From Actinomycetes bacterium (GTDB lineage Bacteria > Actinomycetota > Acidimicrobiia > Acidimicrobiales > Palsa-688): a DNA stretch of 8,601 bases. Below, one piece after another: positions 1-5,691 of the stretch. Position 1 is the first letter of the stretch. The number at the start of each line of letters is the position of its first letter. The stretch covers positions 1-8,601 of the forward strand of contig JAJZWW010000114.1 in assembly GCA_021846485.1 (NCBI GenBank), given 5' to 3'. Both the position numbers and the translations under genes were made by a program. Under the pieces are notes generated by a model. That model was not told where the DNA came from and ran no database searches. It worked only from the letters and a program-made list of their open reading frames with translations.

Positions 1-997
1 GGACGGCCTCCTCGTCCTCGGCCAGCACCTCCACCCAGCTGGCGGGCTGCGGATCGGCGGGGTCGGCCCGCACGAGCCGCCGGCGGGGCGCACCGAGGTC
101 GGTGAGCACCCACAGCGCCCCCCGCCGGTCGAACGCCGGCTGGGCCTGAGCGTCGACCCCGACGAGGACCGGGCGCCACGCCGGGGCCATGCCGGACGCC
201 GGGAGCTCGGCGACCCAGAGGTCGTTGCGCGGGGCGGTCCCGAGCGACACGGTGACCGCGACGTGGCGCCCGTCGGGGGAGACCTCGACGCCCAGGTAGG
301 CGGTGGCCTCCACGTCGGGGCCCCGCCCGTCCTGGCCGAAGATCACCTCGTCCTCGGTCTGCGCGTGGCTCCGGACGCGGTGACGGTAGACGCGTCGGTG
401 AAAGGCCTCCTCTCCTGCAGGGACCTCCCACGGGGGGAGGCGCCGTACGTAGAGGAGCTCCTCGCCGCCGGGCAGCCAGGCGAGCGGCGAGTACCGGACG
501 CGATCGACCGGTCCCTCCAGCATCAAGCCGGTGTCGACGTCGCTCACCCACAGCTCGCTCTCCTCGTCCCCGCCGCTCGACAGCAGGTAGGCGACCCGGT
601 CGCCCTCGAGCGAGGGAGCCCAGCCGTCGAGGACGACCTTGCCGGCAGCGTCGAGGCCGTTGGGGTCGACGAGGCTGCGCCGGCCCTCCCCGTCGTCGAC
701 GACGAGCACGGCGTGGTCCTGGCCGGGGGCCCGCTCGGTCCAGAAGCGCCGGTGCCCGACCACCACCGGGGCGCTGCGCCAACCGGGGGTGAGGGCGAGG
801 ACCCGCTCGGCGAGGCCCTCGCGCTCGGGGTGGGCCGCCGCCCAGCGGGACCACAGCTCGTCCTGCTGCTCGGACCACACGACGGTCTCGACGGCGTCGG
901 GATCCTCGAGCCAGCGGTACGGGTCGGCGACGACCCGGCCGCCAGGGAGGGTCTCCTCGACGGAGAGGCGGCGGGCAGGCGGGTACGGCTCGGGCAT
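1..997 (-). CDS. Prolyl oligopeptidase (S9A family), N-terminal part, truncated by window edge
   Basis: Reading the minus strand from ATG at 997 gives 332 open codons with no stop before base 1. Near the start is DPYRWLED (residues 25-32), the hallmark of the prolyl oligopeptidase N-terminal region. The rest reads as repeated beta-propeller blades (for example YSPLAWLPGGEELLYVRR, and VEVSPDGRHVAVTVS near residue 260). The family cleaves short peptides after proline and is usually about 700 residues, so the Ser-Asp-His hydrolase domain lies outside the window. No signal peptide is visible, which suggests a cytoplasmic enzyme. There is no Shine-Dalgarno sequence before the ATG. A TACGGT box 8 nt upstream would fit leaderless transcription. 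The gene is divergent from the response regulator, with 61 bp between the starts. The family call is firm; the exact substrate (prolyl oligopeptidase versus oligopeptidase B) is less so. Confidence 0.9.
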   Translation of the reverse strand, partial: MPEPYPPARRLSVEETLPGGRVVADPYRWLEDPDAVETVVWSEQQDELWSRWAAAHPEREGLAERVLALTPGWRSAPVVVGHRRFWTERAPGQDHAVLVVDDGEGRRSLVDPNGLDAAGKVVLDGWAPSLEGDRVAYLLSSGGDEESELWVSDVDTGLMLEGPVDRVRYSPLAWLPGGEELLYVRRLPPWEVPAGEEAFHRRVYRHRVRSHAQTEDEVIFGQDGRGPDVEATAYLGVEVSPDGRHVAVTVSLGTAPRNDLWVAELPASGMAPAWRPVLVGVDAQAQPAFDRRGALWVLTDLGAPRRRLVRADPADPQPASWVEVLAEDEEAV

Positions 998-1005
998 GGC
1001 CGCGC

Positions 1006-1011
1006 ACCGTA
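1006..1011 (-). promoter_or_regulatory. Candidate -10 box for a leaderless peptidase transcript
   Basis: On the minus strand TACGGT (a TANNNT match) ends 8 nt before the ATG at 997, and no ribosome binding site lies between. That spacing would start the transcript at or next to the start codon, a common arrangement in actinomycetes. No good -35 hexamer is seen. This is an inference from spacing alone. Confidence 0.3.
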
Positions 1012-1058
1012 GTCGGGGGCTTCATGCCTTTCTCATCTGCCCCGGCCAGACTGTAGGT

Positions 1059-1754
1059 GTGCGCGTCCTCGTCGTAGACGACGAACCAGCGGTCCGCCAG
1101 GCCCTCGACCGCGCCCTGCGCTTCGAGGGCTTCGAGACCGAGCTGGCCGAGGACGGCACCGCGGCCCTCATGGCCCACGCGCAGCGGCCGGCCGACGCCA
1201 TCGTGCTGGACGTCGCGATGCCCCGCCTGGACGGCCTGGAGGTCTGCCGCCGGCTGCGCTCGGCGGGTGACGCCACCCCGATCCTCCTGCTCACCGCCCG
1301 GGTGGCGGTGAGCGAACGGGTGGAGGGCCTCGACGCCGGCGCCGACGACTACCTGGTCAAGCCGTTCGCCCTGGAAGAGCTCCTCGCGCGCATCCGGGCG
1401 CTCCTGCGACGCAGCGGGCCGGCGTCGGACGGGGAGACCCTGCGCTTCGACGACCTTTCCTTGGACCCCGGCACCCGGGACGTGTTCCGGGGGAAGCGGC
1501 GCATCGAGCTCACCCGCACCGAGTTCCTCCTCCTCGAGCTGTTCCTCCGCAACCCCCGCCAGGTCCTGCCCCGGGAGGTGATCTTCGACCGGGTGTGGGG
1601 CTACGACTTCGGGGCCAACTCCAACTCCCTCGAGGTCTACGTCGGGTACCTGCGGCGCAAGACCGAGGCGGAGGGCGAGCGACGCTTGATCCACACAGTC
1701 CGCGGCGTGGGCTACGTGATGCGCCTCCCGGTGGACGACCAGGCCCGGGGATGA
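1059..1754 (+). CDS. OmpR/PhoB-family response regulator, MprA-like
   Basis: A DNA-binding response regulator of 231 residues that would be phosphorylated by the kinase encoded next to it. The receiver domain (about 1-115) has the acidic pair D7-D8, phosphoacceptor D51 in LDVAMPRLDG, T79 and K101 in YLVKPFA. The C-terminal winged helix (about 128-226) carries the typical LTRTEFLLLELF, LEVYVGYLRRKT and HTVRGVGYVMR segments. These resemble mycobacterial MprA as I remember it, so an envelope-stress role is plausible but inferred. The start is taken at GTG 1059 because the receiver fold begins there (VRVLVVDDEP). The open frame continues upstream but codes nothing sensible. There is no clear ribosome site. 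TTTCTCAT at 1028-1035 may be a regulator half-site, but this is untested. The stop overlaps the kinase ATG (ATGA). Confidence 0.93.
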   Translation: MRVLVVDDEPAVRQALDRALRFEGFETELAEDGTAALMAHAQRPADAIVLDVAMPRLDGLEVCRRLRSAGDATPILLLTARVAVSERVEGLDAGADDYLVKPFALEELLARIRALLRRSGPASDGETLRFDDLSLDPGTRDVFRGKRRIELTRTEFLLLELFLRNPRQVLPREVIFDRVWGYDFGANSNSLEVYVGYLRRKTEAEGERRLIHTVRGVGYVMRLPVDDQARG

Positions 1755-3274
1755 GGGTCCCCCGACGGCGCTCCTCGTTCGAGACGAGGCTGTCTGGCCT
1801 CGTCGCCGCGGCGGTCGGGGTGGCCGTGGCGCTGACGGCGGTGGCGTCGTACTTCCTCGTCGCCCACCAGCTGCGCGGGCAGGTGCAAAGCTCGCTCCTC
1901 AGCTACGCCCGGACGCTCGACGGGCCCAACGGCCCGTTCGGCTACAGCGCCGCCCGATCGGCGATCCGCTACGCAGCCAGCACCGGCGACCGGGTGCAGC
2001 TCCTGCTTCCCGGCGGCCAGGTGTGGGTGCCCGACCCCGACGGCAGCTTCTCCCCTGCCCGCCGGGGCGGACCGACCTTCGCCACCACCTCGGCCGAGGT
2101 GGCCATGGCCTCGGGGCACGGTCCGGCGCTGCTCTTCACCGACGAGCGGATCGGCCGCAGCCCCTACCGGGTGATGACCGTCCAGGTGCAGGCCCGCACC
2201 GGCGCGGGCTCCTCCCTGCCACAGAGCAGCCCGGCGGCGCTGCAGATCGCCCGCCCGCTCAACGAGGTCGACCGGGCCCTGGCCGACCTGCGGCTGATCC
2301 TCGTCCTGGTCGCCGCCGGGGGGATCGCCCTGGCCCTGGCCATCGGCACCGGCGTCGCCCGGGCGGTGATCCGACCGGTGACCCGGCTGACCGCCGCCGC
2401 CGAGCACGTGGCGGCCACCCAGAACCTCGACGCGACCATCCCCGCCGGGGGAGACGACGAGCTCGGCCGCCTCGCCGAGGCCTTCAACGCCATGCTCGGC
2501 GCGCTGCGCCGCTCGCGCGAGCAGCAGTCGCAGCTGGTCTCCGACGCCGGCCACGAGCTGCGCACCCCGCTCACCAGCCTGCGGACCAACATCGAGTTCC
2601 TGATTAAGGCCCGCAACATGCCCGAGGCGGACCGGGAGTCGCTCCTTGCCGACGTCCGGGACCAGCTGGAGGAGATGACCTCGCTGGTGGGTGACATCGT
2701 CGAGACCGCCCGGGCCGACGAGCGGGGGCTGGCGGAGACCACCGAGACCCGCCTCGACGCCCTGGTCGGCCACGCCCTGGAGCGTGTCCGCCGGCGGGCC
2801 CCGTCGCTGCACTTCGATGTGTCGCTCACCCCCGGGTCGGTGCGGGCCCAGCCGGCGCTGTTCGAGCGGGCGGTGCTCAACGTCCTCGACAACGCCGCCA
2901 AGTGGAGCCCGCCGGGGGGGACCGTCGAGGTCCGCCTGACCCGGGGTGCCACCTGGCTGCTCGAGGTCCGCGACCACGGGCCGGGCATCGACGAAGCCGA
3001 CCTGCCGCGGGTCTTCGAGCGCTTCTACCGGGCGCCCACCGCCAGGTCGATGCCCGGCTCGGGCCTCGGGCTGGCGATCGTGCGCCACGTGGTCACCGAC
3101 CACGGCGGCACCGTCGAGGTGCTGCGCCCCGCCGGCGGCGGGACGCTCGTGCGCATTGCGCTCCCGACGGTGGAGGAGGACGAGCCGGTCCCGCCGGCGG
3201 GCTGGTCCGACCACCCGCCGGCGCCCCCCGAGACTCCCGAGGTCCCCGCGGCAGTAGGCAAGGGCCCAGCCTGA
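1751..3274 (+). CDS. Membrane sensor histidine kinase, MprB-like
   Basis: The partner kinase of the preceding regulator, 507 residues from ATG 1751, overlapping the regulator stop by 4 bp and so probably translationally coupled. Order: short basic N-terminus; transmembrane helix at about 16-37; extracytoplasmic sensor of about 140 residues; second helix at about 182-207; HAMP linker (about 208-258); dimerisation domain with phosphorylated H268 in AGHELRTPLTSLR; and a HATPase domain with N box around N381 (NVLDNAAKW), G1 box D408-HGPG, F box VFERFYR and G2 box GSGLGLA (436-442). All catalytic boxes are intact. The last 36 or so residues (472-507) form an acidic, proline-rich tail beyond the ATPase fold, which is unusual. 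The layout matches MprB/CpxA-type sensors. The signal is unknown. Confidence 0.93.
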   Translation: MRVPRRRSSFETRLSGLVAAAVGVAVALTAVASYFLVAHQLRGQVQSSLLSYARTLDGPNGPFGYSAARSAIRYAASTGDRVQLLLPGGQVWVPDPDGSFSPARRGGPTFATTSAEVAMASGHGPALLFTDERIGRSPYRVMTVQVQARTGAGSSLPQSSPAALQIARPLNEVDRALADLRLILVLVAAGGIALALAIGTGVARAVIRPVTRLTAAAEHVAATQNLDATIPAGGDDELGRLAEAFNAMLGALRRSREQQSQLVSDAGHELRTPLTSLRTNIEFLIKARNMPEADRESLLADVRDQLEEMTSLVGDIVETARADERGLAETTETRLDALVGHALERVRRRAPSLHFDVSLTPGSVRAQPALFERAVLNVLDNAAKWSPPGGTVEVRLTRGATWLLEVRDHGPGIDEADLPRVFERFYRAPTARSMPGSGLGLAIVRHVVTDHGGTVEVLRPAGGGTLVRIALPTVEEDEPVPPAGWSDHPPAPPETPEVPAAVGKGPA

Positions 3275-3307
3275 GCGCTCCCGACCCGCCCGCGCCCGGC
3301 GCCGCTC

Positions 3308-3313
3308 TACACT
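3308..3313 (+). promoter_or_regulatory. Candidate -10 box for tRNA-Leu
   Basis: TACACT (TANNNT) lies 11 nt before the mature 5' end of the tRNA, a sensible distance for a tRNA promoter with a short 5' leader. No recognisable -35 is present in the very GC-rich stretch after the kinase stop, so support is only partial. Confidence 0.35.
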
Positions 3314-3324
3314 CCAACCCACCA

Positions 3325-3408
3325 GCCCGGGTGGCGGAATCGGTAGACGCGGAGGTCTCAAACACCTCTGGCCGCAAGGTCGTGCGGGTTCGACTCCCGC
3401 CCTGGGCA
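3325..3408 (+). tRNA. tRNA-Leu (anticodon CAA)
   Basis: An 84-nt cloverleaf can be drawn completely. The acceptor stem GCCCGGG (3325-3331) pairs with CCTGGGC (3401-3407) with one G-T pair, followed by discriminator A3408. The D stem is GCG/CGC (3334-3336 with 3348-3350). The anticodon stem GAGGT/ACCTC (3352-3356 with 3364-3368) holds the 7-nt loop CTCAAAC, giving anticodon CAA at 3359-3361. A long variable arm (3369-3383) marks a class II tRNA. The T arm is GCGGG-TTCGACT-CCCGC (3384-3400). The gene does not encode the 3' CCA. It should read UUG leucine codons, which are rare in a genome this GC-rich. tRNA-Leu genes are frequent insertion points for foreign DNA, and the gene lies directly beside the restriction-modification islet. 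Confidence 0.96.
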
Positions 3409-3473
3409 CCCACCCACACCTGCCCCACGCCGAGGGGCTCCAGCCGGCGGAAAAGCTCCAGGAGTGCCACGGG

Positions 3474-3487
3474 CCTTCGAGCGAAGG
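3474..3487 (-). terminator. Weak hairpin after the nuclease gene
   Basis: CCTTC-GAGC-GAAGG forms a 5-bp stem with a 4-nt loop, 34 nt past the stop of the minus-strand nuclease candidate. No T-run follows on the minus strand, so termination here is only a possibility. Nothing else is recognised between the tRNA end (3408) and the gene stop at 3522. Confidence 0.2.
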
Positions 3488-3521
3488 TGACCGTCTACCG
3501 CTCCCCTTTCTCTGCTTCAGA

Positions 3522-4397
3522 TCACAGCGTCCGGTGGGCGTGGGCTTCGCGCTCCTGAGCCTCGGGCAGCCGCGCCAACCATTCGGTCGCGAGCACAGGC
3601 AGGCGGTCGACAACCTCGCTGCCGAAGAGCACCTCGTCGACGTAACCCATGTGCAGCATGTCGACCATGCGGCACAGGTAGCTCCTCCCGTCGTTCCACC
3701 AGGTCTCGTAGGCGTCGATGATGAGGTAGTGCAGCACGTCCACACCGGTGTGCTCGTGCAACTCCTCGAGCTCCATGCCGTCCATGAGGGTCTCGTACAC
3801 ACCATCTGCGATCCGGGACCCAAACGTGGTTGTGTAGTAGTACTCCTTGATCTCCCACAGGGCGACGGGGTTGGTCGCTGACGGGAATGCTCCGTCAACC
3901 CGACGGGCCAGGGTTCGCAGCGGTCGGGCGTCTCGGGTGACAGCGGTGAGCTCACGGGGGTCGTAGTCGCAGGGGGCTGCGCCTATGCTGCCCTCGATGA
4001 GCATGTTCACGATGCAGGTCAGGTAGGCCGGGGCCCGCATGGCACCCTTCTGCTTGTTCATCGGCTGTGGCGCTCGGGAGCTCGGGTGGGTCTCGCGCAC
4101 CTGCTCGTAGATGGACCGGGCGCCGTCGGCATCCATCAGGTGGTGCCGAACCTCGTCGGTGAGGACTCGAGCCCGGTAGGCGAAGTAGCCGACAACCTTG
4201 CCGCCGAGCTCGGTCAGTGTTTGTCCGTCGACGAGGTGCCCCGGGTCGAGAGCCAGGTCCCGGTAGCCTCGCACGATGTCAGCCGGCCCGGGAACGATGA
4301 ACTGCCCCCGTCGGGCGTAGCCCAGCTTCTGCGAGAGAGACCGGACGTCGGCCCAGAACTCCTTGGGCTGGCTCGCGAAGGTCGGGTTCGGCCGCAC
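3522..4397 (-). CDS. Putative type II restriction endonuclease, PD-(D/E)xK-like, unrecognised family
   Basis: A 291-residue protein starting at GTG 4397, divergent from the adenine methyltransferase. I do not recognise a named family. The central segment has D168 (RVDGAFPSATNP) followed by WEIKEYYYTTTFGSRIADG with E182 and K184. A D-x13-E-x-K spacing after a hydrophobic strand (PVALWEIK) is the usual signature of PD-(D/E)xK nucleases. Pairing with a D12 methyltransferase is the classic type II arrangement, so restriction endonuclease is the best reading, inferred from motif plus context. The protein has no signal peptide or membrane segment and looks soluble. N-terminal residues 1-125 are mostly helical in character and could carry DNA recognition. 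Codon use is less GC3-rich than in the fab genes, which fits acquisition. The start has no ribosome site; GATAGT 9 nt upstream suggests leaderless expression. Recognition sequence unknown. Confidence 0.65.
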   Translation of the reverse strand: MRPNPTFASQPKEFWADVRSLSQKLGYARRGQFIVPGPADIVRGYRDLALDPGHLVDGQTLTELGGKVVGYFAYRARVLTDEVRHHLMDADGARSIYEQVRETHPSSRAPQPMNKQKGAMRAPAYLTCIVNMLIEGSIGAAPCDYDPRELTAVTRDARPLRTLARRVDGAFPSATNPVALWEIKEYYYTTTFGSRIADGVYETLMDGMELEELHEHTGVDVLHYLIIDAYETWWNDGRSYLCRMVDMLHMGYVDEVLFGSEVVDRLPVLATEWLARLPEAQEREAHAHRTL

Positions 4398-4510
4398 AGG
4401 GTGACGACTATCGCGCGGGTGCGATCGTTCGCGCTACTGGTAGTGCACGGTCACAGCCCCATGGCACCATCCGCCTCGTGGCGAATGACAACCATGTAGG
4501 CTCCCAGGGG
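4398..4510. promoter_or_regulatory. Divergent promoter region of the restriction-modification pair
   Basis: The 113 bp between the two preferred start codons must hold both promoters. On the minus strand GATAGT (4407-4412) lies 9 nt before the nuclease GTG. On the plus strand TAGGCT (4497-4502) lies 8 nt before the methyltransferase ATG at 4511. A CGATCG palindrome at 4422-4427 sits within GCGATCGTTCGC, and no separate controller (C) protein gene is visible. Control by methylation or by methyltransferase binding is therefore possible but unproven. No convincing -35 boxes were found. Confidence 0.3.
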
Positions 4511-5407
4511 ATGCAGCCCAGCCCCTTCGACGCCGACTCGACGGCATCCGACGAGGCGCGGCTGCGACCAGCTCCGTTCAAGACGCAGCTGCTCAAGTGG
4601 GTGGGCAACAAGCAGCGCTTCGGACATGAGATCGCCGGCTACTTCCCTGCCGACTACCGCTGCTACTACGAGCCGTTCCTCGGATCAGGCGGCGTGCTCG
4701 GCGTCATGGCGCCCCACACGGCAGTCGCCTCCGATGCCTTCGAGCCGCTGATCGGCATCTGGCAGTGCCTGCATGACGACCCGGCGCTGCTGGTCGAGTG
4801 GTACCGGGAGCGTTGGGAGCGCTTCAGCAACGCGGAAGACCGGGTTGCCGCCTACGAAGCCATCAAGGCGGACTACAACGCCCGGCCGAGCTCTGCAGAC
4901 CTGCTGTTCCTGTCCCGATCCTGCTACGGCGGGGTGGTACGGTTCCGCAGGGACGGCTACATGTCGACGCCGATCGGGGTGCACGAGCCGGTCGGCCCGA
5001 CGAGCTTCAAGGCTCGGGTGGCGGAGTGGGCTCGACGCACCGCTGGCGCCCAGTTCGTGCCCATGGACTATCGGGAGGCGATCGACCTGGCGGGCCCGGG
5101 CGACATCGTCTATTGCGACCCGCCGTATACGGACACGCAGAAGATCCTGTATGGCGCGCAGGCGTTCAACCTTCTGGACCTTTGCGAGCACATCGCTGGG
5201 GCGAAGGCCCGGGGCGCCAAGGTGGCCCTGTCGATCGACGGCACGAAACGGTCGGGCACGCACACGGTGACGCTGCCGATACCGGATGGCCTGTTCGAGC
5301 GAGAGGCGATGGTCAACTGCGGGGTGTCACACCTGCGCCGCTTCCAGCGGGGCGGCGAGACGCTGGGCGATGAGCTGGTCTCCGACCGGCTGCTTCTCAC
5401 CTGGTAG
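4511..5407 (+). CDS. D12-class N6-adenine DNA methyltransferase (type II modification enzyme)
   Basis: Transfers a methyl group from S-adenosylmethionine to adenine N6 in a short target, protecting host DNA from the partner nuclease. Motif order is that of the alpha (D12/Dam-like) group: motif X LLKWVGNKQRF (about residues 27-37), motif I EPFLGSGGV (54-62, AdoMet binding), a central target-recognition region, and catalytic motif IV CDPPYTDTQ with D203-PPY. The length of 298 residues is normal for the group. The start is placed at ATG 4511 because TAGGCT lies 8 nt upstream, which fits leaderless expression; an in-frame GTG at 4478 would add 11 residues and cannot be excluded, and neither start has a good ribosome site. 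The C-terminus reads LLLTW and stops inside a 21-bp tandem duplication. Specificity cannot be read from sequence; DpnII/Dam-like GATC recognition is one possibility only. Confidence 0.93.
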   Translation: MQPSPFDADSTASDEARLRPAPFKTQLLKWVGNKQRFGHEIAGYFPADYRCYYEPFLGSGGVLGVMAPHTAVASDAFEPLIGIWQCLHDDPALLVEWYRERWERFSNAEDRVAAYEAIKADYNARPSSADLLFLSRSCYGGVVRFRRDGYMSTPIGVHEPVGPTSFKARVAEWARRTAGAQFVPMDYREAIDLAGPGDIVYCDPPYTDTQKILYGAQAFNLLDLCEHIAGAKARGAKVALSIDGTKRSGTHTVTLPIPDGLFEREAMVNCGVSHLRRFQRGGETLGDELVSDRLLLTW

Positions 5408-5431
5408 CTACTGCTTCTCACCTGGTAGCTA
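5390..5431 (+). repeat. Perfect 21-bp tandem duplication across the methyltransferase stop
   Basis: Bases 5390-5410 are repeated exactly and without a gap at 5411-5431. The unit begins CTGCTTCTCACC and contains the TAG stop (5405-5407), so a second in-frame TAG stands at 5426-5428. Because 21 is a multiple of three, the reading frame is preserved and readthrough would only add LLLLTW before the second stop. Likely origins are replication slippage or an excision scar. Confidence 0.95.
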
Positions 5432-5691
5432 CTACGCCGTGCTGCTGGCGACAGCCGAGTCCAACGCCAGCCTGCACGTTGTCTCGGCGACCATCATCCC
5501 GGCGCTGTTCTTGGCGTTCACTTGCAGGACCGGGCGTGGCTGGATGCCCGCCGCATGCACCTGAGCTGCCGTCCCGGGTGGACCGCCTGGGTGGGACTCG
5601 GCCCCCGAGAGGCGTAACCGATCGGGGCGGGCGCCGGTCAGACCAGTAGCGGCGGGAGCGGCCCGCCGTGACCCGAGGAGGTCTGCGCCGA
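5432..5691. other. Intergenic region between the methyltransferase and fabD
   Basis: No supported gene lies here. A 41-codon plus-strand frame from GTG 5439 to the TGA at 5562-5564 contains a hydrophobic run (LHVVSATIIPALFLAFTC) that resembles one membrane helix. It has no good ribosome site and no family I recognise, so it may be a remnant or chance. The right half (about 5570-5660) is GC-rich and should contain the fab promoter, but no clear -10/-35 pair was found. Confidence 0.4.
5675..5681 (+). promoter_or_regulatory. Ribosome binding site deciding the fabD start
   Basis: GAGGAGG at 5675-5681 is a near-complete Shine-Dalgarno sequence 10 nt before GTG 5692. It favours that start over the upstream in-frame GTG 5668, which has only GGGAG (5654-5658). 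GTG 5692 also puts the family's usual N-terminus (PAFVFPGQG) right at the start. Confidence 0.7.

Noticed and set aside
263..1012. Long plus-strand open frame opposite the peptidase
   Set aside because: It is the mirror of the minus-strand prolyl oligopeptidase frame. The minus-strand protein has the family motif and propeller-like strands, whereas this one is a low-complexity Gly/Ala/Val-rich product.
1712..3955. A 747-codon minus-strand open frame across the kinase, the tRNA and the nuclease gene
   Set aside because: It runs antisense to a complete histidine kinase and through the tRNA-Leu. Its product is low-complexity with no domain, and such long shadows are expected in GC-rich DNA.
5586..5605. 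Inverted partial match to the T arm of the tRNA-Leu, considered as an att site
   Set aside because: About 13 of 17 bases match in inverted orientation in GC-rich sequence, and no integrase is present. That is too weak to call an attachment site.
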